A stretch of 64,000 bases of DNA, from the NCBI GenBank assembly GCA_947561715.1, contig OX387204.1, positions 13,831,001 through 13,895,000 on the forward strand, written 5' to 3'. This document shows positions 1-12,938 of the stretch, one piece after another (within the stretch, counting starts at the first letter, position 1; each line of letters opens with the position of its first letter). The notes under the pieces were generated by a model. The model was given only the letters and a program-made list of their open reading frames with translations. It did no database searches and was not told where the DNA came from. Origin of the DNA: Ascidia mentula. Lineage: Eukaryota > Chordata > Ascidiacea > Phlebobranchia > Ascidiidae. Position numbers and translations under genes: made by a program.

Positions 1-69
1 GTGCGTTAACAGTTTGCAAACAGGACTAGAAACAAGTTTTTGCCGGATTTGTAGAGTTTAGGTAACAGC

Positions 70-3000
70 ATGATTTGTCTAGCTGTACTTGTGTTGTCTC
101 TACCAGTATGGTCGACAGCAAAGGTTGAAGATGGTAAGAATTACAAAAATGTACATCTATTTTTTGAAACATTGACAAATGTAACGACTTTCATACATTT
201 TTGTTATTTATGACTTCATTACAGTTTGATGACTTGGAAACGATTATAACCGACTTTATATCATGATAATCACGCTACGTTTTCCCAATCAAACTCGTAT
301 GGGTAAAATTCCCATAGCATACTGACAAGAGGCCAACAAATTTGTTGTTATTCAAGCAAATTTTCCTGTATCTTTATGTAACCGTATATCTTTAAGATAA
401 ACGAATCAAGTGCACAAGAACGGACGATCAAGTGATATCGGCATTTGACGGTTGGCCACAGCTTGTTAATTGCATTGATGCATCAAATGATAGTCAATAC
501 GACTACAACTACGAAGACGAAACAGTAAGGTTATATGGCATATGGAACATGAATCGTTGTGTAAGAACGTGGAGAACAAACAAATGAGTTTTCAGCGCAA
601 CCCACAATAAAATTTAGGTTTTGTTTGTCCAACACAAACTTTGCCACAATACAGGCGAAAAATTACCCGCTGTTAATCCATAAACAACAAACAGAGCGGC
701 AATTCAAAATTTCAAGTTTCAAAGCTTTGTGTTCATTCGTGCTGTATAGTTATTGTATATTTATGTGTGTGTCATTGTTTATTGATAACCCACTAAATCT
801 TCAAAAACAGATCATGTCGTGCCAAATTTGGTCAAACAACTCTCTGTTGTTCAACGAAACTTTTGACTGGACAAGTGAAAGTCGGTCCTTCATCACTCCA
901 GACCTTGAATTCAACAAAACGCAGAAATTTTTACTTCAAACACAGGTATTATCTCCAGCACACAATCAATTTATATTTTCGGTTTGCCACCATTTCATAA
1001 TACCATTTTCATATGAACTTCATGAATCGCTTGTTGGATTAGAATGGAAGTGCCAAATGCGTAGAGAGAAGCGTGTCTTTTGATGTCCGACCACTGCCCT
1101 ACACTTCTTGCAATGAATCTTTGGAATTAATTTCCCCTGGACCGATTTATGTGGTTGAACGTGAACCAACAGCTTTGAAATGCTTTGGTAAACACTTTTT
1201 TTCTTTCTTTACACCATGAAAAATTTGTTTATTTGTTTCGTAACTTAATATTTTTTAAATTCCAGTTGAAGCCACAGAGCGACCTGAATTGCAATCAATG
1301 AATTTACCCATCATTTGGCTTTATAATTGTCAATCAAATCTTCCTCTCGGGGTTGAGGTTCGCAAACAACAAGCAGAGGTGAAATTCAAATTGAGTAAAT
1401 CTAGCATCGCTTTAGGACCAAGATTCATTAGATACATTATTTTAATTAAAATCTTTAACTTTTTAATCTTTAATTGTATTGCAATCAAAACATATACACC
1501 GGTGTTTACAAAGTGAGGAATGTGGAAGTGGGGGGTAGCAACGAAAACGAATTGTGTAAATTGTGATAGCGTAGTCAGCGTATCTTGTGCGTTTGATTGC
1601 CAGAGCGCAGAGGAACTGTCAATCGATTCAGTGAGATTTGAGCATCCCGGAATTTACACTTGCGCTGTGGTGTACAAAGGAAGGACACAGTACGTCAGAC
1701 ACGTTCCCATCTGTGTAAAAGGTAATCTGTTGGCATATCTTCGTTGAGGCATAAAAACCTGGTTTCGGAATAATAAAATACGTCGTGATCATAACCAATT
1801 TTTATTTTTCTAGAGAAAAACTCTCTTTCACCTCCAAGTCTAAAATGTCAGAAATCCACTTACCTAGTGGAAAAACTTGGCCAAAATATCAGCATAGAGT
1901 GCGTGGTTGACATGGGGTTGGGTCGAGAAGACGATGTTCTCTTCACTTGGGAAAAGGTTATTTGTTTTAAAGCAAAATTTTCAAATTTACATCAACATCT
2001 GAAGCATATATGCCTGGAAAAAGAGCAAACTTCTATGCGCAAAGCTTACACAACCGCTAACGCCAATTGTCTCCTGTGCGGTTTGTAGTTATGTGTTTTA
2101 TAGTGATTGTGCATGTGGTTTTGTGCAACTAATAATTATAGGAACAACATTTGCCGCTGCTTTATTCAGGTTCGTCCTGCTGGCGCATTTAAATGTTATA
2201 ATCAACTCGGCAAAAACACGGTACCTAGAAATCCAAAGAACTCCTTACATCGTTGTCTGTAAGTCGCTTTTTCTCGGTTACACAAACACAAACTCCCTAT
2301 CTTAATTTCAAGCAATATTTACGTGTCACAAGTAATCAAATAAAAATCAAGCTCGCCAAGGTTAGAAACAAATGTATTTCGGGTAAATTTTTGATTTATT
2401 TTCTGTGCGCAAAACACATTACCTTTTACCTTTTGCAAATAACACTGTAGCTATACATGATAAAATAGTAGTGTTATTTTTTCCACAAAACCTTATTCGT
2501 TATACATGGTTTTACATTATGTAGGAGTACTCCAGGACCCCAAAAGAGCCAATGCCACCCAACCAATCAGAAAGGAAGTACTCCCCTAATCGTCAAATCG
2601 CTACTTTATTTAATGTGAGTCAAAGGAACTTCTAAATATAGAATTTGCAAATAATTTCTCCATGCAAACTTACGCTAAAGAATGGGGAAATAGATTCCAT
2701 CAAAGAAAAATGAACTAAAAAACTGTGCTGTCTCGTTAGAGTGCATACAGTGTGCTGTGGTGGTCAGATATAATCTAACATTCAACAATCTAACAGTTAC
2801 CGAGCGTTATTTGTACATACTACAAAACTTAAACTTCCGTCTCGTGCATTTAAAGTCACACGTAAAACCTCTTGAAAATATTTTTGGATACAGAAACATA
2901 CAAAAGGAAGATCTTGGAGAATACAGAATGAAGTTTAAATCGCTTTATACAGTAACAGTTAGGGTAAAATTGGATGATGCACCAAAAGTGGAACGAAGTC

Positions 3001-4293
3001 TTCTGCTTATTGAATTAGGGGTCGGAATTGCATTGTTTTTGGTCATAATTATTGCTGTCCTGTTTGTATTTCGATTTTACCTGAAGGTATATTGGAAGAT
3101 GTGGTGCGGACCTTATGAGTCAGGTGAGAGGTAGTGTTTGTTGTTATTAAATTATCTGTTTTGCGTAAACAAAATATACAAATCCATAAGTTTCTCAAAT
3201 TCTTTCCTGTGTAGCCACAGTAAGATAAAAAACACTAATTCTCAACTTACGGCAAACTAAAGCAGTTGCGAACTCACATAACTAACCTTAGCACCATACC
3301 AAACGTTTAACTAAGAACTTAGCAGTGTAATGCGTGGTAAAAATGAAATGTTTCCCGTAAGACAAAAAAGTGCTTCGAGGGGATTTATATTTGAAATTCC
3401 GGAATACGTAATTAAACTGCATCGAAACCCTTTACTATATAACTAGTGGTATAAAGTTTGGTTTAATAAATACAACGTGATGCTGAAGTGCAGGAGTTTT
3501 GTTGCAGATGATAAGACATACACTGTCTTCCTTTCTTACTATTTCAACACCGAACAAGACACATTCGCGCAACAGCAAGCACGTGATCTGTGTGCAACCA
3601 CGCGTATCCATCTAGAGACACTGAAATGCAGCGTGTACGATGAACATTTTGATGGTGGCAACTTGAGTGAGTTCCAAGCAAAACCTCTTTCCTATCTTTG
3701 ACATGATAATGAAAACCTTCTGAATTATTGCAGACCGTGCTGAGAATTTAATAACAGTTATGGACACTTGCCACCGTGTTGTGATTTTGCTTACTGCAGA
3801 TTACGTAAAAGACCACTGGAAGGTGTTTGAACTACAGCAGGTATACGTTTTTTGGCAACAATTGCATCTTCTTTAATAAGTAACAACCGTTTTTCCAAAA
3901 CATGCAAATATCTGGCATAATACTTGCAAGAAATGTTTTAGGGATTCAAGGCAATGATTGAATCTGGTTCAAAGATCATTTTTATTGTGGTTCCTGGCAT
4001 GAGACGCTACATCGATCAACAAGCATCAATCGACGACACTTTTCGAATGATTCAAAGAGCTGTCGAGGTACAAGCACTTGGAATTTCGAGGAAATATTAT
4101 CTTAAAATGATGTATTTTCAAATTAAAGATAAACAGGAACATATCTTGGTCGCCAAAAATGAATGAAAGATTTCGTTCCTTTCACTTTCATCTGCTCTAC
4201 TCTCTGCCGAAACTGCGACCTCATGTGCCAGAGGAAAAGAAAGTGTCGTTATTGTTGGATGACAGTGAAAATTACGAGGAGAAAAAGGATTAA
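70..4293 (+). CDS. Interleukin-1-receptor-like protein (Ig region, TM, TIR)
   Basis: This is a type I membrane receptor that should signal through TIR adaptors (IL-1R/Toll family). The start at 70 opens a hydrophobic signal peptide. Exons placed with closing phases are 70-133, 397-524, 811-945, 1043-1187, 1266-1378, about 1529-1721, 1814-1956, then about 2740-3123, 3508-3666, 3734-3840, 3942-4067 and 4129-4293 (TAA). Cys/Trp-bearing Ig-type exons fill 811-1956. The exon at 2740-3123 gives a last Ig strand pair, a hydrophobic helix (about 3000-3085) and a basic stop-transfer. The TIR domain follows, with box 1 YTVFLSY (cf. YDAFVSY), then DGGNLNRAENL, RVVILLTADYV and a C-terminal SLPKL. Exons between 1957 and 2739 are uncertain: possible ones are 2169-2266 and 2525-2614. 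The start of the 1529 exon is also a guess. Vertebrate IL-1R receptors have three Ig domains; the exact count here is inferred. The family call is firm and the orthologue is unknown. Confidence 0.82.
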
Positions 4294-4363
4294 TTTACCC
4301 TGGCTTGCCGGGTGGAATATTATCTTGAACAAAACGACCACAGGAAACAATCATTAATTTGTA

Positions 4364-4369
4364 AATAAA
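4364..4369 (+). promoter_or_regulatory. Probable poly(A) signal of the IL-1R-like gene
   Basis: There is an AATAAA hexamer 71 bp after the stop codon at 4291-4293. It is the first such hexamer downstream, so a short 3' UTR is likely. Confidence 0.5.
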
Positions 4370-4733
4370 TCTTTATGGCAAACCACAATATCTGAATATT
4401 TTTAGGGTCAAAGAAAAGAAACCAATTGGACTGCTTTATTGAGTTTAATCGCATGAAACTCGTACATGTTCTATTTCATCTCTTCTACATACAAGGACAA
4501 CACATAATTTTGGCCAATGATATGTTAATGTAAAGATACAATTTATAGTGTATATACTGCATCGAATATGTGTCTTCTATCTTATTTTTTGACTCGTTTC
4601 ATCGTTATTCAAAGAATTGTATATATATCATTAAATCCGTGTTTGTATAAAAGTAAAAGAATTAATAAATGACATTCAAAGCTGGATTTATTTGTGCCAT
4701 TCCGTTCCGAGACCATGTATAATTCCTTCAAAC

Positions 4734-5036
4734 CAGGGTTTCTCAAACCGTGTGCCGTGAAGCAGGTTTAGGTGTACCGCGATTTTTTTTTTATATAAAA
4801 CGTTACAGGCTACCAGTGCAATCAAAATGTTACAGGCTACAAATCGTTTTTCCTCCATGACACTAATTAAGAACAAACAACGTTCGGATTCAAAAACAGC
4901 CCCGAATTTGTTCACCTAACCAGGGCCGCCTGTTGTTTGCTTTTAAATTTTGAAATGGCTTAAAAGTCTGGTATGACGCAAACGAACTATAGAGGATCCA
5001 GTTGTGTCGCGAGCCTATAAGGTTTGAGAACACCTA
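4734..5036. mobile_element. hAT-like MITE in unit A
   Basis: The segment starts CAGGGTTTCTCAAACC and ends GGTTTGAGAACACCTA, a terminal inverted repeat of about 16 bp typical of non-autonomous hAT elements. The flanks CTTCAAAC and CTTTATAC match at 6 of 8 bases, as expected of an aged 8-bp target duplication. There is no coding capacity. The same element sits in unit B, so it inserted before the segmental duplication. Confidence 0.7.
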
Positions 5037-5301
5037 CTTTATACAGAACGCACGTTTGTTAAACAGTTCACAAAAAGCACGAAATACTCTTTATTCATTT
5101 TTTTTTAACTTGTCTGCATTGTACGTTTTGCACGTGTTCGTTGAGGCTTTGTTATGTTCATATTAGCCATCGCCATATAATACACCACAACAACAAATAT
5201 TAATAGAAGAAAACATCATTTCAGATATAGAGTAATAATAGGAATGCATATATACGTGGTAGATTATGATGTTATATGGTGCAAGCCGCACTTAACAAAA
5301 T

Positions 5302-7899
5302 TTACAAACGTTTGTAAACATAAAACATGGAAGACCACTCAGTAAACTGCTTATAGGTTTGTACTTCTTTACATTCCACTTGTACGAGCTTGCCTTGGCT
5401 TTCTAATGCGTCAACCTCAGATTTAAGTCTATCGGCGTACTCGTTTTTGTCGCCATTCCTTAAACTGAAAATCAGAATCCCACCAGGTTTTAGTGCTTTT
5501 ATGATGCCCTGAAATGCATGGAGAAGTAATATTATTTCGTAAATCGAACAAACAAATGCAGTTTTTTTTCACTACGTTATACGCGTGCCGGTAAAAGTAT
5601 GTTGAGGAATGTTTCTTGAGCATAGATTGCGTCAAACATTTTTGCGTCCTTATTGATCAAAATATTGCCACAATGTTGCTACGTTGATAGCAAAGCAATA
5701 AAGACTGCAAGAGAAACGTTGGGTTACCTTCAAGCAAGTTGTTGGAAAGTTGTTAGCGAAAAAACAAGAAATGCCCAAAACCGCGTGGTAAGAATTGTCA
5801 CGAAATGGAAGGTTGCCTTCGTCATCCACTATGTGGCGCACGATGTTTCTAAACAAATTAAATGGTGTAATTGGTTTCCCGAAAAAAAAAAATAAAAAAA
5901 AATATAGTTTCCCGAAACAGACAGTGGATAATATAAGGAAATATTTTTTCTTTTTTTTTTGTTTTGTCAGCAGCTTCTTTTGAACTCTGCAGGAAGGCTT
6001 AGTTCCGCCTGCATCCTTTCCCTCTAGTGTTCCAGTATTGAATTTCAGGAAACATGGGGCGTGGTCACAACTAGGCCTAGGAAAACATGCGTGTTGCCAC
6101 AGTACAGTCCGTGGCTTGACTGGAGTGAGAGACTGCAAGGTGCATTTTGCACACAGGGCGTTTTGTCAAATACATGCTGTTCACGAGGTGGTTGGCGGAT
6201 TTGAAGATATTCACGCAACTACAGGCGAAGGATACGCAAAAAATTGCTCGAAGCCTTATCTTCTTATGGATGGATTGTTGATCATAAAATATTTGATCAT
6301 CATTTTTTTTTGATAAATTTAGAATGCATTGACAACATTTTCACCGAGCATAATTCAGGCCTAATATCATATTACTCTGTGTTGTTATTGTTATATGTCA
6401 AATAACGTTGAAGACTGCGAATTATTTTAAAAATTAAGCCTAAAAAACTGAAGTTTAACTGTGTCTCTCGCAAGGGAAATTCCCTAAAATTACTAACTTA
6501 ATTTTGCATAATGACATCACAAAACTTCAAAGGATCTTCTAAACATGAAACATATCACCATAAATAGTGGTAGAAGACCCTATAATACAATGGGTATGTT
6601 TGTATGAAATAAGACTATGGCACTATAGTAAATATTCCAGAAAAGTGTTATGCTGGAAGGTAAAAATTAGGAAAATAGTTTTGATGTCATGAAATGACAT
6701 GGTGCATCATGACAATTTGCAAAGAAATGTACATAATCTGTCCTAATAATTGTTATACTGTATGAATAAGGGGAAATCATGCAGGATACCCAGAAAAACA
6801 TTATAATTCAACTTGATGTGATTGTGTGAAATCTGTTGTTAATGTAGGCCTACACATAAGAAAAACCCTTGAACTAAAATAAACCTTGGAAGCTAGAATC
6901 TTGGCAGTTTGCAGCAAGCATGCTTGTTTCCCGAAAAAAAATAAAATAAAATAGTTTCCCGAAACAGACAATGGATAATATAAAGAAATTTTCCATCAGA
7001 AAAGATTATTGCGCCGAAGGCTATAGGACGAATATCCACCTATCTTTAATGTACAAAACAAGGATTCGTAATTGGCTAATAGTGGTCTTATTGGCTGACA
7101 CAGCGGGTCACCAAAAGGAAATAGTTGCTCTTATAGCTATTTCATTCAGACCTTTAAGCTGTCAACCCCAAAGTTATAATGATTGCATAACATAGGCTAG
7201 CATCAAACAGAAATTTGCGACGGACAGCAATTGTAGCACCAAAAAACATAGATTTGTAAGTTTAGTGTCTTAAAAAATTGCAATTTTCTGACAGCGATTT
7301 TCCAGACACAAAAGCCTTCTGCTGCATTTTGCGGCACTTTATGCCCTGAGTACAAACCGGAATTCAAGTTTCTTTTTGAACGCGGCATACAGCATTTCAA
7401 TGTTGGCATCCAACACATCAATCTTCCCAATGAAGTTCTTCTCTCTTAGGCATAAACTTACATTTCCAGTGCCTGTGTGAAACCAAAACGTTAATGTCAC
7501 CATGAAACCACAACACAAACATGAAAATTGTGGTATTTTAAATTTTTAAACAGAATTTTAAATGTAGATCTGCCTACGTTTTCCCATTTTCAAAAACAGA
7601 CGCTCAGAAGAAGGTATTTTAAAACAATAACAGACAACAAAAAATGCACCAAATCCAACAAAACTTTAATCACCTGCTCCAAGGTCTAACACCGCTGTGG
7701 CCTCGGAATTTTGCGTGTATTTCATGCATAAATCCGCTGCAGCTTGGGGAAAGGCGGTTCCGAGAACTTTTTGCTGTATGTCGTACGTCTTGCTTCGTTC
7801 GTTGTATTGAAGTTGCGATTCGGTGAAGTTGTTGCTGTAAATGCTTCCTTTCACCGCTTTAAGTGCTTCTACGACCGTCATTTCATCATTCAGTGCCAT
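5302..7899 (-). CDS. METTL27: METTL27/WBSCR27-like methyltransferase, copy A
   Basis: This is a class I SAM-dependent methyltransferase of the Williams-Beuren region 27 family; its substrate is unknown. The four exons on the minus strand are 7674-7899, 7358-7472, 5728-5848 and 5302-5508, giving 222 codons plus stop. Human METTL27 is about 245 aa. Motif I, VLDLGAGTGNVSL (residues about 70-82), is rebuilt across the first splice. The post-I acidic segment is KIDVLDANIEML. PFRDNSYHAVL and then GIIKALKPGGILIFSLRN form the later core strands. The protein ends VYKRL. Intron 2 (about 1.5 kb) is swollen by an inserted dispersed repeat, whereas copy B has a 437-bp intron there. No frame break is visible. 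Copies A and B differ at about nine residues. Confidence 0.88.
5944..6930. repeat. Dispersed repeat R, copy 1 (inside METTL27-like intron 2)
   Basis: This insert of about 1 kb is absent from the same intron of copy B. It is related to 8990-9600 and 13641-14434. It starts after a T-rich run near GTTTTGTCAGCAGC and ends near CAAGCATGCTTG. A segment of about 65 bp containing two GTTTCCCGAAA motifs and CAGTGGATAATATAA lies on both sides, so the insertion duplicated its target. I see no protein domain and the element class is unknown. Confidence 0.75.
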
Positions 7900-8610
7900 A
7901 TTTATGAAACAAAGAAACTTTAGTACAGTACAGACCTGCAGAAAACAAAGTTTATTTCGTTTAATTGTAAATTAGTTTGTGGGCACCGACTTGGAGCTTC
8001 TATTTTTCAGTTAGGCCTACCATGAAAATCGTTTTTCGGCTAACCATGCAGTCAGTCAACCCAGATTTTATTTATACATGAAGTTTAATGCTGTAGAAGT
8101 TATGGATAGTTTGTTTAGCGTTATAGTTCGGTAAAAAAAAGGATTATTGCAACGCTTTGAAATTTTGTAATGCAAGTAAACAAGTCGATATGTATTATAC
8201 ATATATTAACCTACACGTCTGCTATGACAATCAAGATCAGAAACTGCACGATGTAATTGCGCTAAAATAATGCCCCACAATACTTCTGTTGCCCTTTGAC
8301 CACCTCACACAAGAAAAAGAATCGTCATTTAATAAATGAAATATTTGTACATATCAGTCACTTTTATGTGTGGAATACCGACACACATAAAGGCCACCCT
8401 GTTTTTCCCCAAAGCGCAAAATTAATGAAGCATAATTTGTTGGCGAACCGCCAGATATTATTGTTTCTAAAAGTGAAACTGGTGTCATGTTTCTATTCTG
8501 CTATCTTGGCGTTAAATTTATGAGCGACGTGGTGCTGGAAACCCGATTACAACTATGTAATTCCAACAAATATGAGTGCAAAGCAAATGGGCGACTCCCT
8601 CGACTTGTAC

Positions 8611-8989
8611 TGTGATCACGTCGGACGAGTTCACCAGTGCCGCGTACCACTTGATTCCGGTCGGTCGGCTGCTGTGCCAAAGCTAAAGTCTGCTTGCGTG
8701 TTCTCGCTGAAGACTATACTTGATTTGAAACTCCGTGGCAGACTTGTTTATTAATTTAAAGGCGCGATTGCAATTACCAGGTGGCTTAAGTTTAATTTGT
8801 TTCAAGCGCGTTTAACACGTTACTGAATTGCAGCGAATTTAACTATTAAACGAACGTGCGAACGTTTACAGCGCGAGAGAAAGAATAACAACAGGGCCGA
8901 GAGAGGTCGAGCGACTAAGAGAGCGAACAATTACTACGAGGGCGTTTTATAACAAACATTCAGAAAAAACGTGGTTGTCCCGCAGGGTA
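8611..8989. other. Unassigned sequence between duplication match and repeat R copy 2
   Basis: This stretch is present in unit A but deleted from unit B. It is locally richer in G and C, with GAGAGA-type purine tracts at about 8870-8935. I see no convincing gene, tRNA or element ends. Confidence 0.4.
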
Positions 8990-9600
8990 TCAGCAGCTTT
9001 TTTTTTTTTGTTTGTCTGTTTTGTCAGCAGCTTCTTTTGAACTCTGCAGGAAGGCTTAGCTCCGCCTGCATCCTTTCCCTTTAGTGTTCCAGTATTGAAT
9101 TTCAGGAAACATGGGGCGTGGTCACAACAAGGCCAGGGAAAACATGCGTCTTGCCACAGTACAGTCCGTGGCTTGACTGGAGTGAGAGACTGCAAGGTGC
9201 ATTTTGCACACAGGGCGTTGTGTCAAATACATGCTGTTCACGAGGTGGTTGGCGGATTTGAAGATATTCACGCAACTACAGGCGAAGGATACGCAAAAAA
9301 TTGCTCGAAACCTTATCTTCTTATGGATGGATTGTTGATCATAAAATGTTTGATCATAATTTTTTTTTTATAAATTTTGAATGCATTGACAACATTTTCA
9401 CCGAGCATAATTCAGGCCTAATATCATATTACTCTGTGTTGTTATTGTAATATGTCAAATGACGTTGAAGACTGCGAAATATTTTGAAAATTAAGCCTAA
9501 AAAACTGAAGTTTAACTGTGTCTCTCGCAAGGGAAATTCCCTAAAATTACTAACTTAATTTTGCATAATGACATCACAAAACTTCAAAGGATCTTCTAAA
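8990..9600. repeat. Dispersed repeat R, copy 2 (3' truncated)
   Basis: It matches repeat R copy 1 from the T-rich start through ATCTTCTAAA at 9591-9600, then homology stops. Copies 1 and 3 continue with ACATGAAACAT. The truncation point is the end of unit A. Confidence 0.75.
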
Positions 9601-10349
9601 GGCCGCATATCAGTATTAAATCCCCAAAATCTAGTTTTGAAGGCTATCACCATTAATACCCATACTGACTGATTTCCTATTTTGCCAACATCAATTCCTG
9701 TGGTCAGTCACCCATGAAGATCTACTGGTACTATTCATAGAGAAAAAAAATTGATTGCAGCTGCATCCGCCAAAACACAGCAAGGATCTGAGGAGCCTCC
9801 AGGAGGATCTTTTGTCCTACAGGATAGCACAAACAGTCCCAGGGGGCAACAAAAGCAACTTTCCTGTGACAATTTTTTTGCCATTGCGTAGAAAAGGGTT
9901 AGGGCCAACACTAAATTGCAAATTGGATGAGGTTTTTGTGATTCATTTTTTCGCAAAACCATCTTACATTTTTTTGCATCCCATTTAGCTAAAATATTGA
10001 CTGATCGGGGCCCGAAATGACCCCTAGGGGGTGCTTTAAGCAACTATCTTGAAACTAATTGTGACCTTACTGCGTAGCCAAGAGGCGGGCCTAACATAAA
10101 ATCACAAATTAAGGTATACTTCTGTGATTTAATTTTGAGCTACATCCCCTTGAACATTTTGATGGTTTTTCAACTAAACTTTTCACAGCACCCTGCACCA
10201 AATGTCTGACTGACTGAGAAGAGCAAAAATACACTAAAACTGCACCAAAACACGCTGAAATCGCCCTGGCTATACCACGTGACTTCTTGCTCATTCAACC
10301 AGAAAATTGGCCCCAATGCATGAGACTCTCTATGAGGCAGGAGTACTTG
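9601..10349. other. Spacer between duplication units
   Basis: This is 750 bp found only once in the window, between the truncated repeat R copy 2 and the start of unit B. Short open frames on both strands (for example 9735-10043 minus) show no recognisable domain, splice structure or compositional signal. It is probably a separate repeat or the filler at the duplication junction. Confidence 0.4.
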
Positions 10350-10858
10350 CTCTTCTACATACAATGACAACACATAATTTTTGCCAATGATATGTTAATG
10401 TAACGATACAATTTATAGTGTATATACTGCATCGAATATGTGGCTTCTACCTTATTTTTTGACTCGAATCATCGTTATTCAAAGAATAGTGTATATATCA
10501 GTAAGGCCGTGTTTGTATAAAAGTAAAAGAATAAAATGTCCTTCTTGTGCTCTATTACGCGGTTTCTAAAACTGTGGGCCAACACCCAATTTGGAGTCGT
10601 GAAATACAAAGGTTTTTAATGAAAAAATTTAATGTATTATTTATCATCAATAAAGTGTGTACTTATCATTAAAGCGTCGTCCAACGATTTCAGAACAAAA
10701 ATGTTTAAGAAGCATTACATCCAATGCAGTTGCAATAACTTTTTCACCTTAAATATTGATGGAGCCTCTCCATTTATAGGTGCTTTGCTACAAATGACAT
10801 TCAAAGCTGGATTTATTTGTGCCATTCCGTTCCGAGACCATGTATAATTCCTTCAAAC

Positions 10859-11163
10859 CGGGGTTTCTCAAACCGTGTGCCGTGAAGCTGGTTTATTAGG
10901 TGTGCCGCGAATTTTTTTTATATAAAACGTTACAGGCTACCAGTGCAATCAAAATGTTACAGGCTACAAATCGTTTTTCCTCAATGATACTAATTAAAAA
11001 CAAACAACGTTCGGAACCAAAAACAACCCCGAATTTGTTCACCTAACCAGGGCCACCTGTTGTTTGCTTTTAAATTTTGAAATGGCTTAAAAGTCTGGTA
11101 TGACGCAAACGAACTACAGAGGATCCAATTGTGTCGCGAGCCTATAAGGTTTGAGAACACCTA
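10859..11163. mobile_element. hAT-like MITE in unit B
   Basis: Duplicate of the MITE at 4734-5036, with the same inverted ends (GGGTTTCTCAAACC and GGTTTGAGAACACC) and the same position relative to the methyltransferase 3' end. Small differences accumulated after the duplication. Confidence 0.7.
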
Positions 11164-11418
11164 CTTTATACAGAACGCACGTTTGTGAAACAGTTTACAA
11201 AAAGCACGAAATACTCTATTCATTTTTTTAAAACTTGTCTGCATTGTACGCTTTGCAAGTGTACGTTGAGGCTTTGTTACGTTCATATTAGCCATCGCCA
11301 TATAATACACCACAACAACAAACATTAGTAGAAGGAAACATCATTTCAGATATAAAGTAATAAAAGGAATGCGTGTTAGATTTTGATGTAATATGGTGCA
11401 AGCGGCGCTTGACAAAAT

Positions 11419-12938
11419 TTACAAACGTTTGTAAACATAAAACATGGAAGACCACTCAGTAAACTGCTTATAGGTTTGTACTTCTTTACATTCCACTTGT
11501 ACGAGCTTGCCTTGGCTTTCTAATGCGTCAACCTCAGATTTAACTCTATCGGCGTACTCGTTTTTGTCGCCTTTCCTTAAACTGAAAATCAGAATCCCAC
11601 CAGGTTTTAGTGTTTTTATGATGCCCTGAAATGCATGGAGAAGTAATATTATTTCGTAAATCGAACAAACAAATACAGTTTTTTTTCACTACGTTATACG
11701 CGTGCCGGTAAAAGTATGTTGAGGAATGTTTCCTGAGCCTAGATTGCGTCTTTTTGCGTCCTTATTTAATCAAAATATTGCCACAATGTTGCTACGTTTG
11801 TGGCAAAGCAATAAGACTGCAAGAGAAACGTTGGGTTACCTTCAAGCAAGTTGTTGGAAAGTTGTTAGCGAAGAAACAAGAAATGCACAAAACCGCGTGG
11901 TAAGAATTGTCACGAAATGGAAGGTTGCCTTCGTCATCCACTATGTGGCGCACGATGTTTCTAAACAAATTAAATGGTGTAATTAGTTTCCCGAAACAGA
12001 CAGTGGATAATATAAAGAAATTTTTTTTGAGATCCATCAGCACAAAAGATTATTGCGCCGAAGGCTATAGGACGAATATCCCCCTATCTTTAATGTACAA
12101 AACAAGGATTCGTAATTGGCTAATAGTGGTCTTATTGGCCGACACAGCGGGTCACCAAAAGGAAGTAGTTGCTCTTATAGCTATTTCAGACCTTTAAGCT
12201 GTCAACCCCAAAGTTATAATGATTGCATAACATAGGCTAGCATCAAACAGAAATTTGCGACGGACAGCAATCGAAGCACCAAAACACATAGATCTGTAAG
12301 TTTAGTGTCTTAAAAATTTGCAATTCTCTGACAGCGATTTTCCAGACACAAAAGCCTTCTGCTGCATTTTGCGGCGCTTTATGTCCCGAGTACAAACCGG
12401 AATTCAAGTTTCTTTCTGAACGCGGCATACAGCATTTCAATGTTGGCATCCAACACATCAATCTTCCCAATGAAGTTCTTCTCTCTTAGGCATAAACTTA
12501 CATTTCCAGTGCCTGTGTGAAACCAAAACGTTAATGTCACCATGAAACCACAACACAAACATGAGAATTGTGGTATTTTAAATTTTTAAACAGAATTTTA
12601 AATGTAGATCTGCCTACGTTTTACCATTTTCAAAAACAGACGCTCAAAAGAAGGTATTTTAAAACAATAACAGACAACAAAAATGCACCAAATCTAACAA
12701 AACTTTAATCACCTGCTCCAAGGTCTAACACCGCTGTGGCCTCGGAATTTTCCGTGTATTTCATGCATAAATCCGCTGCAGCTTGGGGAAAGGCAGTTCC
12801 GAGAACTTTTTGCTGTATGTCGTACGTCTTGCTTCGTTCGTCGTATTGAAGTTGCGATTCGGCGAAGTTGTTGCTGTAAATGCTTCCTTTCACCGCTTCA
12901 AGTGCTTCTACGACCGTCATTTCATCATTCAGTGCCAT
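11419..12938 (-). CDS. METTL27: METTL27/WBSCR27-like methyltransferase, copy B
   Basis: This is the tandem paralogue of the gene at 5302-7899. Its exons are 12713-12938, 12398-12512, 11840-11960 and 11419-11625, with identical lengths and phases, giving 222 codons plus stop. Motif I (LDLGAGTGN), the acidic VLDANIEML strand and LKPGG are conserved. About nine substitutions separate it from copy A (for example E/K near residue 14, R/K in AAFRKK, C/G in AVLCISC, T/A in IIKTLKPGG). None hits the SAM-binding glycines. Intron 2 is the compact 437-bp version and is probably the ancestral state. The start codon lies in the context ATAAATATGGCACTG. Both copies look functional. Confidence 0.88.

Larger units (their letters stand above)
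4480..9600. repeat. Segmental duplication unit A (METTL27-like copy A)
   Basis: From 4480 to 8610 this segment matches 10350-13640 at high identity in the same orientation, including all four methyltransferase exons and the MITE. The match begins just downstream of the IL-1R-like gene. Unit A carries about 1 kb extra in methyltransferase intron 2. It lacks about 260 bp present in unit B near 10533-10792. After 8610, unit A continues with sequence deleted from unit B and into a repeat copy that stops abruptly at 9600. Confidence 0.9.

Noticed and set aside
5650-6138. 162-codon minus-strand open frame as a single protein
   Set aside because: It fuses true METTL27-like exon 3 (5728-5848) with intron and repeat R sequence. 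Splice sites and the paralogue at 11840-11960 show the real exon limits.
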